This document shows, piece after piece, positions 43,506 through 52,584 of a stretch of 64,000 bases of DNA (position 1 is the stretch's first letter; every line of letters starts with the position of its first letter). The stretch comes from Phycisphaerae bacterium (GTDB lineage Bacteria > Planctomycetota > Phycisphaerae > UBA1845 > Fen-1342). The stretch spans positions 24,115 through 88,114 of the forward strand of contig JAJVHV010000017.1 in assembly GCA_022072445.1 (NCBI GenBank), given 5' to 3'. Both the position numbers and the translations under genes were made by a program. Below the pieces are notes generated by a model. That model was not told the origin of the DNA and did not search any database. It was given only the letters and a program-made list of their open reading frames with translations.

Positions 43506-43730
43506 ATGTCGGGATCAGTACGTTGCCGGAATCGTCGAGCGCGTCGCGTCTGGTGCCGTGTCGCCGTGCTCGCGACCGCCGGTCTGCTGATGCAGGCGGG
43601 TTCGTGCCAGCTTGCGGCGGCACAGGCGTTCATCGATGGCTTCATTAACGCGGCGGCGCCACGGCTGATCGAGCGCTTCTCGCCCGACACCGCCGCCGAC
43701 GCGCCGTCGGCGGGCAGCGAGCGGCCGTGA
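43506..43730 (+). CDS. Small exported protein, unknown
   Basis: A 74-residue protein whose ATG comes one base after the desulfurase stop. A basic N-region (MSGSVRCRNRRARRVWCR) precedes a hydrophobic VAVLATAGLLMQAGSCQLAA, a signal peptide or lipoprotein signal. The mature part (FIDGFINAAAPRLIERF) is short and amphipathic. Likely a secreted peptide of the same operon. Confidence 0.6.
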   Translation: MSGSVRCRNRRARRVWCRVAVLATAGLLMQAGSCQLAAAQAFIDGFINAAAPRLIERFSPDTAADAPSAGSERP

Positions 43731-43816
43731 TGTTGCCTGTCGATGGGCCGAGCCGGCGTTTGGCATGCCCGCGGGCGGCGCGATAAGCTGAGTTCTTACC
43801 GACTGGGAGATTCGCC

Positions 43817-45856
43817 GTGAACGATCGCCGCCATCCATCGTGGGCCATTCCCTGCACATTGCTCTTTCTGAGCGCGGCTCCGGGCTTTTCGCCGGCGTGG
43901 TCGCAGACCTTGCCGGCCGACTCGCCGATCGCCGAGGCGCTGCGCACCGCCGAGGCCGGCGTGGCCGCGATTGTCGCCGTGCCGGAGGGGCGGCGGACGT
44001 TCGAGAACACGCTGGGCGCGCTGGACGACGTGCTCGCGAAGCTGCGGCTGGACACGGATTTCGTGATCTTCATGCAATACGTCTCCACCGACGCGAAGGA
44101 GCGCGAGCGCGGCGAGCGGGCCGATCAGGACGCACGCAACTGGCTGATCGCGCTGAGCAAGCGCGAGGATCTCTACCGCGCCGTGCGGGCGTTCGCCGAC
44201 AGCCAGCCGCAGCTCTCCGGCGAGCAGAAACGGGCGCTGGAGTTCGCGCTGCGCGATTACCGCCGGGCGGGCATGGAGCTGCCCGCCGAGCAGCGCGAGA
44301 AGCTCAAGCAGATCGAGATGGAGGTCGCGCGGCTGGGGATCGAGTTCGAGAAGCACATCCGCGAGGACACGACGAGCGTGCCGCTGTCGCGCGACGAGCT
44401 GCGCGGTCTGCCCGAGAAGGTGCTCGCGCAACTGAAACGCGACGGCGAAAAATACCTGGTGACGATGGACTATCCGACCTTCAACCCGCTGCTGGACTTC
44501 TGCCAGGTCGAGACGTCACGCGAGGCCGTGTGGCGGGCGTACAAGAGCCGCTGCGCCGACACCAACATCCCGGTGCTGGAGCAGATTCTCAAGCTGCGGG
44601 CCCAGCAGGCGCGGATGCTGGGCTATGCGCACGCCGCCGATTTCGAGACCGAGACACGCATGGCCCGCAACGCCGCCGCCGCCAAGAAGTTCTACGACAA
44701 CCTGCGCCCGCTCGTGCGGCGGAAGGCAAAGCTCGACTGGGACGAGTTCACGGCGGCGAAGCGCCAGCACACGGGCGACGCGGCGGCCACGCTGAAACCG
44801 TGGGATTTCAGCTTCTACAAGAACCGCCTGCTGGACAGCAAGTACGCGGTCGATACGGAAAAAGTGCGCGAATATTTCCCGCTGGAGCGCGTGGTCGACG
44901 GGCTGTTTTCGATCACGCAATCGCTCTACGGACTCGAGTACCGCGACGCGACGGCCAAGGCGGCCTCGAGCGGGCGGCCGATCTGGCACCCGGACGTGCG
45001 GTTGTACGAAGTATGGGATAAGGCCACCGGGGAGATGCTGGGCGAGTTCTACATCGACCTGTTCCCGCGCGACGCGAAATACAACCACGCGGCGCAGTGG
45101 GGTCTGGCGCCGCGGAAGGTCTGGAAAGACGGGACCGTGACGCGCCCGCTGGCGGCACTGGTGTGCAACTTTTCAAAACCCACGGCGACCGAGCCGTCGC
45201 TGTTGCGGCACGACGAGGTCGAGACGTTCTTCCACGAGTTCGGCCACTGCCTGCACTCGATCCTGACCAACACGCGGCTGGCGCAGTTCTCCGGCCCCAA
45301 CGTCGCCACCGATTTCGTCGAAGCCCCCTCGCAAATGTTCGAGAACTGGGTCTGGGACGCGGCGGTGCTGAAGTCCTTCGCCCGGCACTATCAGACCGGC
45401 GCCCCGTTCCCCGACGACCTGCTGAAAGGCATGCTCAGCGCCCGCCATCTCGGCTCCGGCCTCGACGCCGAGCACCAGTTCTACTACGCGCTGGTCGATC
45501 TGGAATATCACTCGCAGCCGGACGGCGCGGTCGACACCCGCCGCATTCAGCACGATCTGTTTTCGCAGATCGAGCAGTACGCGGCGGTCGAGGGTGTCAA
45601 TTACCAGGCTACGTTCGGGCACCTCGTCGGCTATCAGGCCGGTTACTACGGCTACATGTGGTCGCTGGTCTACGCCTGCGACATGTTCCAGCGCTTCCGC
45701 GAACAGGGCATGCTCAGCCCCGAGGCGGGCCGCTACTACCGCGGGAAGATCCTCGCCCGCGGCGGCTCGGTCGACGAGTTTGAGATGCTGCGCGACTATC
45801 TCGGGCGCGAGCCGCGGATGGAGCCGTTCCTCGAGCATCTCGGGCTGAAGCCGTGA
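43817..45856 (+). CDS. M3 family oligopeptidase (exported)
   Basis: A 679-residue zinc metallopeptidase of the thimet oligopeptidase/oligopeptidase A group. GTG start after GGGAG, with signal AIPCTLLFLSAAPGFSPAWS. The helical N-terminal half is followed by ETFFHEFGHCLHSILTNTRL (HEFGH zinc site) and the downstream EAPSQMFENWVWD containing the third zinc ligand Glu. Near the C-terminus GYQAGYYGYMWSLVYACDMF supplies the substrate-binding Tyr. It cleaves short peptides, here in the periplasm. Length is normal. Confidence 0.9.
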   Translation: MNDRRHPSWAIPCTLLFLSAAPGFSPAWSQTLPADSPIAEALRTAEAGVAAIVAVPEGRRTFENTLGALDDVLAKLRLDTDFVIFMQYVSTDAKERERGERADQDARNWLIALSKREDLYRAVRAFADSQPQLSGEQKRALEFALRDYRRAGMELPAEQREKLKQIEMEVARLGIEFEKHIREDTTSVPLSRDELRGLPEKVLAQLKRDGEKYLVTMDYPTFNPLLDFCQVETSREAVWRAYKSRCADTNIPVLEQILKLRAQQARMLGYAHAADFETETRMARNAAAAKKFYDNLRPLVRRKAKLDWDEFTAAKRQHTGDAAATLKPWDFSFYKNRLLDSKYAVDTEKVREYFPLERVVDGLFSITQSLYGLEYRDATAKAASSGRPIWHPDVRLYEVWDKATGEMLGEFYIDLFPRDAKYNHAAQWGLAPRKVWKDGTVTRPLAALVCNFSKPTATEPSLLRHDEVETFFHEFGHCLHSILTNTRLAQFSGPNVATDFVEAPSQMFENWVWDAAVLKSFARHYQTGAPFPDDLLKGMLSARHLGSGLDAEHQFYYALVDLEYHSQPDGAVDTRRIQHDLFSQIEQYAAVEGVNYQATFGHLVGYQAGYYGYMWSLVYACDMFQRFREQGMLSPEAGRYYRGKILARGGSVDEFEMLRDYLGREPRMEPFLEHLGLKP

Positions 45857-45891
45857 GGCCGCGCGGGCGGGCAACTCGGCCAGGCGTGGGA

Positions 45892-45962
45892 CTGGGGATC
45901 CTGGATTCGAACCAGGACTAACTGATCCAGAGTCAGTCGTGCTACCGTTACACTAATCCCCA
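45892..45962 (-). tRNA. tRNA-Gln (anticodon CTG)
   Basis: A 71-base tRNA. Acceptor TGGGGAT pairs with ATCCCCA. The anticodon stem ACTGA/TCAGT encloses CTCTGGA, so the anticodon is CTG. The T-arm is CCTGGTTCGAATCCAGG. Discriminator G, CCA not encoded. Confidence 0.93.
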
Positions 45963-46050
45963 ATTCGAACGCGGAATTCTACGTCGCCCGCGCCGCCAAA
46001 GCAACGCCGCTCGTTTTTGCACTCCTCGGGCGCAGCGGCCGGCGGCGCGC

Positions 46051-46056
46051 TATACT
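46051..46056 (+). promoter_or_regulatory. -10 box upstream of the DinB-family gene
   Basis: TATACT, 42 bases before the ATG, with AGGAGG in between. No clear -35. Confidence 0.35.
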
Positions 46057-46098
46057 TCCGATATTCGTTCACACCACCACCTTCCAGGAGGCCGCAGC

Positions 46099-46587
46099 AT
46101 GACTGCCAAGGACGCACTCAAGAACAACATCAAGTTCGGAAAGATGATCACCGACGCCTATCTTTCCGACCTCTCCGACGCCGAGCTGTTCATTCGACCG
46201 GCGCCCGGTCTCAACCACGTCGCCTGGCAGCTCGGCCACCTGATCAGCTCGGCGGCCAACCTGATCGCGGCTGCCGGCGGCAAGCCGCCAGCGCTGCCGC
46301 CCGACTTCGCCGCCTGCTACACCAAGGAGACGACCACCAGCGACGATCCGAAAAAATTCCACCGCAAGAGCGACTATCTGGCACTGCTCGAGGCGGCGCG
46401 AACTGCGACGTGCGCGGCGATCGACGCCACGCCCGACGCGGACTTTGCGAAGCCGGCCCCGCCCGAGATGCGCAGCTATGCTCCGACCGTCGGCGACATT
46501 TTCACGCTGATCGGCATGCACGACACAATGCACGCCGGGCAGTGGGTGGCGCTGCGTCGCAAGCTGGGCAAGCCGGTGCTCATCTGA
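46099..46587 (+). CDS. DinB-family four-helix protein
   Basis: A 162-residue cytosolic protein of the DinB/YfiT metal-binding superfamily. Helices with the three His ligands are visible: GLNHVAWQLGHLISS and IGMHDTMHAGQWVALRRKLG. It follows a clear AGGAGG ribosome-binding site. Members include bacillithiol or mycothiol transferases and proteins of unknown role. The 3' end overlaps the convergent rodA end by eight bases. Confidence 0.85.
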   Translation: MTAKDALKNNIKFGKMITDAYLSDLSDAELFIRPAPGLNHVAWQLGHLISSAANLIAAAGGKPPALPPDFAACYTKETTTSDDPKKFHRKSDYLALLEAARTATCAAIDATPDADFAKPAPPEMRSYAPTVGDIFTLIGMHDTMHAGQWVALRRKLGKPVLI

Positions 46588-47815
46588 GCGAGCCGTCGGG
46601 GGCCTGCTCGAAGGGCGGGTTGGCGATCAGCATCGGGCGGCGGTTGGCGACGTTCAGCAGCAGGCCGAGAGCGAAGAAATTCGCCCACAGGCTGCTGCCG
46701 CCGGCGCTGACGAAGGGCAGCGTCATGCCGGTGATCGGCGTCAGGCCGAGCGTCATGCCGATGTTGAGCAGGGCCTGCATGACGATCATCACCACCACGC
46801 CGATGACCAGCAGCCGGCCGAAGGGGTCGTTGGTCGCGGTGGCGATCTCGATCCCCATGAAGACGATCAGGCCGTAGGCCAGGATGACGAGTACGCAGCC
46901 GACGAAGCCGAGCTGATGCCCGATGATGGCGAAGATGAAGTCGTTGTGCTCCTCGGGCAGCAGGTCGTGCTCGATGAAGACGCCGCGCGCGAACCCCTCG
47001 CCCGTCGCGCCGCCCAGGCCCAGCGCGATCTTCGACTGCCGCAGTTGATACCCCTCGTTCATCTGCCACGACTCGTCCGGGTCGTTCTGCCGGAAGACGA
47101 CGTCGATGCGCTTCTTCTGATACTCGGCCATTCCCAGAAAATAGAACGCCGGCAGCGCCACCGCCCCCAGCACCACCACCGTCGCCAGATGCCGCACACG
47201 CGCCCCAGCCACGAACAGCATCGCAAACAACAGCGGCAGCAGCATCAGCAGCGTGCCCAGGTCCGGCTGAAAGTGAATCAGCGCCATCGGCGCCAGCGTC
47301 ATCAGCGCCGGCATCAGCAGGCCCGGCCATTCCCGGTAGTTCCGGCGATAACGCAGATAACGCGCCAGCGCCAGAACGATCGCCGGCTTGACGAACTCCG
47401 AAGGCTGCACCTGAAAACTCACGATCTGAATCCAGCGCCGCGTGTTCCGCCGCACCGGCACAAACGGAATGTCCACCCCGTAGTGTTGCAGGAACCGGTC
47501 GGCGACCAGCAGCGCCAGCAGCAGCAGACACGCCCAGTAAAGCTGATACGCGACGCGTCCGTAGCGCTGATAGTTCGGCGTCATCGCGGCGAGCATCAGC
47601 ACGACGCCCGTGAGCACGTAGAACGCCTGGCGCAGTGTCTGCGGTCCGACCCACTCGACCGCCCGATCGGCCAGCGAACGCAGCTCGGCGGCGGGGTTCG
47701 GCCGCACGACGCCGAGCGACTCGTCGCGCTCGGTCGCGTGGATCGTGACCATCCCCAGCACGAGCAGAAACGCCACCGGCAGCGCCACACCCCAGGCCAG
47801 TCGCGTCAGGTTCAT
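46580..47815 (-). CDS. rodA: Rod-shape protein RodA (SEDS glycosyltransferase)
   Basis: A 411-residue inner-membrane SEDS protein with about ten helices. It has RRWIQIVSFQVQPSEFVKPA, LIHFQPDLGTLLMLLPLL with the conserved Asp, ALGLGGATGEGFARG, FIEHDLLPEEHNDFIFAIIG, and TGMTLPFVSAGGSSL. It polymerises lipid II glycan during side-wall growth together with PBP2. The ATG overlaps the mrdA stop (ATGA), so the pair is coupled. Confidence 0.92.
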   Translation of the reverse strand: MNLTRLAWGVALPVAFLLVLGMVTIHATERDESLGVVRPNPAAELRSLADRAVEWVGPQTLRQAFYVLTGVVLMLAAMTPNYQRYGRVAYQLYWACLLLLALLVADRFLQHYGVDIPFVPVRRNTRRWIQIVSFQVQPSEFVKPAIVLALARYLRYRRNYREWPGLLMPALMTLAPMALIHFQPDLGTLLMLLPLLFAMLFVAGARVRHLATVVVLGAVALPAFYFLGMAEYQKKRIDVVFRQNDPDESWQMNEGYQLRQSKIALGLGGATGEGFARGVFIEHDLLPEEHNDFIFAIIGHQLGFVGCVLVILAYGLIVFMGIEIATATNDPFGRLLVIGVVVMIVMQALLNIGMTLGLTPITGMTLPFVSAGGSSLWANFFALGLLLNVANRRPMLIANPPFEQAPDGSLR

Positions 47816-49947
47816 GGCGTCTGCGGCGCGGCACCGCCCAAGTCGCGCGACGTCGCCGCCGCGCCCTCGTGCGCGAGCACCGCCTCCATGATGCGACGCG
47901 CCAACGGCCCCGCCACCCTTCCGCCGCCGCCGCCGAACTCGATCACCACGGCGATGGCGTAGGAGCGGCCGCGCGGCACGTCGCCGGGCGGTGTGTCGGC
48001 GTCCTGCGTGTAGCCGACCAGCCAGGCGTGCGAGGGCAGGCGATCGCCCGGCTGCCACGGCGGATAGCGCTCGACAATCTCCGCGTCCACGATCGTCGGC
48101 GGATCGTCGGCCAGCGCCGCGAGCAGCACGTCACGCGAGGCGGCGACGACCCACTCCTCCCGGCCGCCCGGCCACGTGCAGCGGAAGCGCCAGCGGATCG
48201 CAATCGGCGACGCCTGGGCCGAGCCGGTCTTGCCGCACATGACCACGCCGGGCGTCGCGAGCTTGGCCATTTCGGCCGTGCCGCCCTCGTCGTTCACCAC
48301 CCGCCACATGCCGCGCCGCAGCACGCGGAGTCCCACCGCCGGAAGCGGCGGACCGGCTTCCCGCGGGGGGTCACTGGCCGATTCATCCGTGTCGTAGAGC
48401 TTCACCGGCCGCCACACGCCGCTGGCGATCGTCGCCCCGACGTTCGCAGCCTGAAGCGGCGTGATCGTGATCTCGCCCTGGCCGACGGCGAAATTGCGCG
48501 CGTCGGCGTTTTGAAAGGTGCGCTCGCGGTGACGCAGCAGCCACGCTTCGCTCGGCACAATCCCGGGCGACTCCTCGATCAGGCCGGTGCCGGCGGGCCG
48601 GCCCAGGCCGAACTGCGTGAACCACTCGCACAGCTTCGATGGACCGAGCTCCTCGCCCATCACATAGAAGTAGATATTGCACGAATTCTTGACCGCCAGC
48701 TCCGCGTCCATCGGCCCGTGCGACGAGCCGTACTGATTGAAAATCCAGCAGCGAAACGCGTCGGGCGTGTGCAGAAAACCGCGGCACTCGACCGTGCGGC
48801 TGGGCGTCGTAACGCCCTCGGTCAGCGCGGCGACCAGCGTCACGGCCTTGCAGGTCGAACCGGCGGCGTACTGGGCCTGCACCGCGCGGAACAGCAGCGG
48901 CCGGCCGACCAGGTCTTCCTGAAGCGCCGCGTAGTCGCTGCTGAAACGCTCGGACGCGTAGTCCGGCCAGCTCGCCAGCACCAGCACCTCGCGCGTCGCG
49001 ACGTCGATCACCACCGCCGCGCCGCCCGCCGGGTAAATGCTGTTGGCGACGGCGTCGCCGAGCATTTCGGTGGCCCGGCGCTGAAGCTCCGCCGAGATCG
49101 TCAGCCGCACGTCGCTGCCGCGCTGCTGATCCGCATGCTCGATCACCCGCCGATCCAGGTCTTCGACCAGCCGGCCGCGCACCCCCCGCAACTGTTCCTC
49201 GCCGGCCAGCTCGATCCCCGACACGCCGCAGCGCTCGCCCGGGCGCAGCGCGCGGCGCTCGTCGTCGCGATCCGGGTCGCGCTCCAGCGCCTCGGCGCTG
49301 ACCGCGCCGGTGCGCCCCAGCAGGTGCGCGAGATGATCAGCGTCATGCACGACGCGCCGCGACCCGGGCGTGATCGTCAGCCAAGGCATGCGCTCCAGCT
49401 CCATGCGGATGGCCAGCAGCGCCGACTCGTCCACCGACTCGACGATCGGGTGAAACATCCGCTCTTCGCGCACCGGCTGGCCCGCCGCCTGCCGGATCGT
49501 CTCCACCCGCGCCCGAATCCGCTCGCCACGCTCGATCAGGTCGGCCACGCTCACGCCCGTGATGGCCGCCAGCCGCGGCCACATGACTTCCGTGATCTGC
49601 ATGCGCAGCTCGGCGACGATCTCGCGCAGCGGCGTTCCGGCCGGCCGCTCGCCGCGCCGCCGCAGCTCGCGCGCCACGGCCGGCAGATAATCGTCGTTGC
49701 CCGACAGCACGCCATAGTGCACGCACACGTCGTACGCCGGCTCGTCGCAGACCAGCACCTGCCCGTCGCGGTCGAGAATGCTGCCGCGGACCGCGGGAAG
49801 CAGCACCGGGGCCCGCGTCAGAATGCGGCCGGCCAGCAGCTCATAGTCGGCGGCGTGCAGCAGTTGGATGTCCACCAGCCGCAGCACGATCGCCAGTGCC
49901 AGCAGGCCCAGCAGGAATGAAAACCACTTCAGGCGTGACTCGAACAC
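47812..49947 (-). CDS. mrdA: Penicillin-binding protein 2 (transpeptidase)
   Basis: A 711-residue class B PBP. One N-terminal membrane anchor (WFSFLLGLLALAIVLRLVDI), then APVLLPAVRGSILDRDGQVL. The transpeptidase domain has AGSTCKAVT (SxxK, nucleophilic Ser), KNSCNIYF (SxN) and VMCGKTGSAQ (KTG). It is the cross-linking partner of RodA in elongation. mreB, mreC and mreD are not adjacent. The complete catalytic set shows an active peptidoglycan machinery. Confidence 0.93.
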   Translation of the reverse strand: MFESRLKWFSFLLGLLALAIVLRLVDIQLLHAADYELLAGRILTRAPVLLPAVRGSILDRDGQVLVCDEPAYDVCVHYGVLSGNDDYLPAVARELRRRGERPAGTPLREIVAELRMQITEVMWPRLAAITGVSVADLIERGERIRARVETIRQAAGQPVREERMFHPIVESVDESALLAIRMELERMPWLTITPGSRRVVHDADHLAHLLGRTGAVSAEALERDPDRDDERRALRPGERCGVSGIELAGEEQLRGVRGRLVEDLDRRVIEHADQQRGSDVRLTISAELQRRATEMLGDAVANSIYPAGGAAVVIDVATREVLVLASWPDYASERFSSDYAALQEDLVGRPLLFRAVQAQYAAGSTCKAVTLVAALTEGVTTPSRTVECRGFLHTPDAFRCWIFNQYGSSHGPMDAELAVKNSCNIYFYVMGEELGPSKLCEWFTQFGLGRPAGTGLIEESPGIVPSEAWLLRHRERTFQNADARNFAVGQGEITITPLQAANVGATIASGVWRPVKLYDTDESASDPPREAGPPLPAVGLRVLRRGMWRVVNDEGGTAEMAKLATPGVVMCGKTGSAQASPIAIRWRFRCTWPGGREEWVVAASRDVLLAALADDPPTIVDAEIVERYPPWQPGDRLPSHAWLVGYTQDADTPPGDVPRGRSYAIAVVIEFGGGGGRVAGPLARRIMEAVLAHEGAAATSRDLGGAAPQTP

Positions 49948-50056
49948 GACCGCTCCATCGCCGCAACCCGGCCGCGTCCGTGCCGGCCGTCGCGGACATT
50001 ATAGGCGATCTCGTCTCTGTCCCCCATTTCTGCGTGCAAGCACACGTCGCGGACAA

Positions 50057-50566
50057 CTATCCGAACAAGCCCTCAAAGACACTCGGATTGTGCGCGCGCA
50101 GGCGGTCCGCAAACTCATTGACGTAGAACATGTCCGGTGAGAATCGCTGAGCCCTGACCCGTATTCGGAAGCGTGGGTCCTGAGCGTCGACGTCAAATAT
50201 CACAAGACCGACCCCAAAGAGCATCGAAAACGCTTCGAGCCGACTGAGGTCCTCTTCGGAAATAGAACTCGGCATCACCACGTAGGACTTCGCCGCAAAG
50301 AGGCGGTATGCAACGGCTTGCCGTCCGCAACTCTTCCAGGTAGAGGGCCTGCTTCGGCGACTGGCCGATGTAACGGCATGCGAGGCGAAAGACCTCGGCG
50401 AGTAGATTCTCGTCGCGCTTCTGCCCGCGCGGACCCAATCGCAGATCGTGCTGAATCGCCCGCAGTATCACCGTCTCTCGCAGAAAGTCCGCGACGCGCT
50501 CCCACGGTTCTTCGGGACGCGCCTGCGCGATGGGGTAGGCGCCGCGCGCTGAGAATTCCTCAAAGG
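50057..50566 (-). pseudogene. Frameshifted gene remnant fused to a lysS fragment
   Basis: Two adjoining frames read as one gene with a +1 shift near 50316-50322. The first part (FEEFSARGAYPIAQARPEEP, DFLRETVILRAIQHDL, LLAEVFRLACRYIGQSPKQA) resembles the region after the ATPase in DUF4143-type AAA proteins, a weak match. The second part continues AVAYRLFAAKSYVVMPSSIS, FSMLFGVGLVIFDVDAQDPR, QRFSPDMFYVNEFADRL. The natural N-terminus is missing and the frame runs straight in from the lysS fragment. It is decayed unless programmed shifting occurs. Confidence 0.6.
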
Positions 50567-50816
50567 CCGGCGGCATGGTGTATTCCAGCGCCTCGCAGAA
50601 GTCCTCGTCCATCACCGCCATCGTCTCGTCGCCCTCGCCGCGAAGCTGGGCCGCCAGCGTCTCGCGCTGCACCGCCGGATCATTCAGCTCGCTGTACGCG
50701 TTGCCCATCTCCATGCCGTTGACGAAACACTCGAAGCGCAGCGCGTATTCCGAATCGGTCGGCCGCGCGCGCGGCACGCGCTTGGTCAGCGGGCACAGCG
50801 GCGCCGGGTAGTCGAC
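50567..50816 (-). pseudogene. lysS internal fragment
   Basis: About 250 bases nearly identical to codons of the intact lysS at about 52689-52930, encoding PLTKR, ALRFECFVNGMEMGNAYSEL and MAVMDEDFCEALEY. Most of it differs at only a handful of bases, but a short internal block (TKRVPRARPTDSEY instead of TKRHPTDARF) is different, so it is not a simple recent copy. It ends exactly at the EY-x-MPP codons before class II motif 3. No start or catalytic end is present, so it cannot make LysRS. Confidence 0.9.
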
Positions 50817-50844
50817 TCACGGCAAACAAGACGCGGCGTTGTCC

Positions 50845-51246
50845 TCACTTGAAGAGCGCCTCGAAACCCGCTTGCTCGAAATGCCGGTCGCCGGTGAGAG
50901 CCTCGCGGAGCTTGCGATCCTCCATGACGATGAACGAGATGCAGTCCGTTAACGACCAGGGCTTGTCCGATCGGTCGCGGAAGAGCGCGCAGCCGCGCTC
51001 GAACAGATCGGCCGCTGGCGGCACGATTTCGATATCCGGATCAACACGAATAGCTTCCACCAGCGCAATGAAGGCCCGTCGCTGCCCAGGCGCGGCCATG
51101 GCGTCGCCGACTTCCGTGAGCACCCAGGCCGTCGTCACGGTAGCCCGGTCGATGCGACGCGTGAACTCCGTGACACGCTGATGCGCCTCGTCGCGCGGAT
51201 TCAGCAGTGCCAGGTAGTAAAACGTGTCCGCGAAGTACGGCGTCAT
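50845..51246 (-). CDS. PIN-domain toxin (VapC-like)
   Basis: A 133-residue protein. The PIN acidic residues are visible: Asp in YFADTFYYLALL, Glu in TTAWVLTEVGDAM, and Asp in WSLTDCISFIVMEDRKLREA (DKPWSLTDC), plus Asp in LTGDRHFEQAGF. It would be a metal-dependent ribonuclease that cuts tRNA or other RNA. The ATG overlaps the antitoxin stop (ATGA). It sits inside the lysS-fragment island. Confidence 0.85.
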   Translation of the reverse strand: MTPYFADTFYYLALLNPRDEAHQRVTEFTRRIDRATVTTAWVLTEVGDAMAAPGQRRAFIALVEAIRVDPDIEIVPPAADLFERGCALFRDRSDKPWSLTDCISFIVMEDRKLREALTGDRHFEQAGFEALFK

Positions 51247-51476
51247 CGTCGGGGCTGGCCATGCAAGTAATGGTCATGGTTGCGGGCCAAGTCAGCGGGC
51301 AAGCCTTCACCCGCCGTGCCCGCGTGCCGCAGCAGGCGTTCGCCGAGCGTGCCGCTGCGCTGATCCGGCGGCCGGAGCTCATCCACCGGTTCGATGCGGA
51401 CGATCGTTCCGTCCGGGGGTACGGGTCCGTCCTCGAACTCGACCACGCCGTTACGGACTTTTCCTCGATAGCTCAT
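51243..51476 (-). CDS. Antitoxin-like protein (DUF104/AbrB-like)
   Basis: A 77-residue protein. The ATG opens MSYRGKVRNGVVEFEDGPVP, a small beta-barrel start found in DUF104 and AbrB-like antitoxins, followed by PDGTIVRIEPVDEL and a disordered C-terminal part that would wrap the toxin. It precedes and overlaps the PIN gene, as VapB does VapC. A longer frame exists but lacks support. Confidence 0.75.
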   Translation of the reverse strand: MSYRGKVRNGVVEFEDGPVPPDGTIVRIEPVDELRPPDQRSGTLGERLLRHAGTAGEGLPADLARNHDHYLHGQPRR

Positions 51477-51492
51477 GGGGCACCTCAATTCA

Positions 51493-51981
51493 TCATACCG
51501 TTGACCCGCAGCCCGAATCATCGCCGGGCCAGATTCTTCGCCCGATCGACCTGAACTTGCTCACGCTGAGCGCGCCGCGTTCGTTGCGCGCCTTCGATCC
51601 TGGCTTGGTCAGCGCGTCCTCAATCTTGTCGTGTTTGGCCTCCCAGATTTCGGTCGCGTTCAAGTCGTCGTCCAGCAATACGAGGAGGACGGCGTCCCAC
51701 TTCTTCGTGAGATCAATCCGGCCGATCCGTTGGCCAGACTTCTTGTTCAGCAGGCAGCGCCCTTTGATTTGAAGCTTCACGGTTCGGCCTGCGTCGGTCC
51801 GCACGGCATCGAACCCGGGGTTTCGAGCGTCTGTCAGCGCCAAGCCTAGCAACCGCGCGGCCTCACACTCGGCGACCTCGCCCGTCACTCCAAGTGGTCG
51901 TCCTCGTACGTCTCGATAGCGCTTCGCCAACGCTTTGATCTTTGCGAGCAGTTCTTCAAATTCTTGCTGATTCTGTTGCAT
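51493..51981 (-). CDS. PD-(D/E)XK-like DUF6998-type protein
   Basis: A 162-residue protein. The pattern GEVAECEAARLLGLALTDAR, NPGFDAVRTD and VKLQIKGRCLL is a PD-(D/E)XK-like core (Glu, Asp, Q-x-K), as in small restriction-like or DUF6998 proteins. The N-terminus is a helix (LAKIKALAKRYRDVRGRPLG). It starts 17 bases upstream of the antitoxin region and may share the transcript. Nuclease activity is inferred only from the motif. Confidence 0.7.
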   Translation of the reverse strand: MQQNQQEFEELLAKIKALAKRYRDVRGRPLGVTGEVAECEAARLLGLALTDARNPGFDAVRTDAGRTVKLQIKGRCLLNKKSGQRIGRIDLTKKWDAVLLVLLDDDLNATEIWEAKHDKIEDALTKPGSKARNERGALSVSKFRSIGRRIWPGDDSGCGSTV

Positions 51982-52012
51982 TGGGCAACTCGTCTTGGGA
52001 TCGCAGAAACTA

Positions 52013-52421
<409 letters not shown>

Positions 52422-52474
52422 GGCGCGCACCATCCTATTCGACTGGGTATGCCGTAACCACCAGCAGTATCCGC

Positions 52475-52495
52475 TCGTTTCGACAGGCTCGACGA
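52475..52495. repeat. Copy of the TTTCGACAGGCTCGA-type bacterial repeat
   Basis: TCGTTTCGACAGGCTCGACG lies upstream of DUF2283. Its reverse strand translates as VEPVETSG, a hallmark of a short repeat found in many high-GC bacteria. Present once here. Confidence 0.45.
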
Positions 52496-52584
52496 TCACC
52501 TCCCATCGCCGACCATCATGGTGTGTCGGAACCGCCCATCGGCCGGGCTCGATGTCGGCATGACCTCCTCACCCAGCGCTTGGC

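Noticed and set aside
47869..49920. A 683-codon open frame antisense to mrdA
   Set aside because: It covers the mrdA coding strand exactly, is rich in His, Arg and Gln, has no ribosome-binding site or domain, and is a typical GC-rich shadow.
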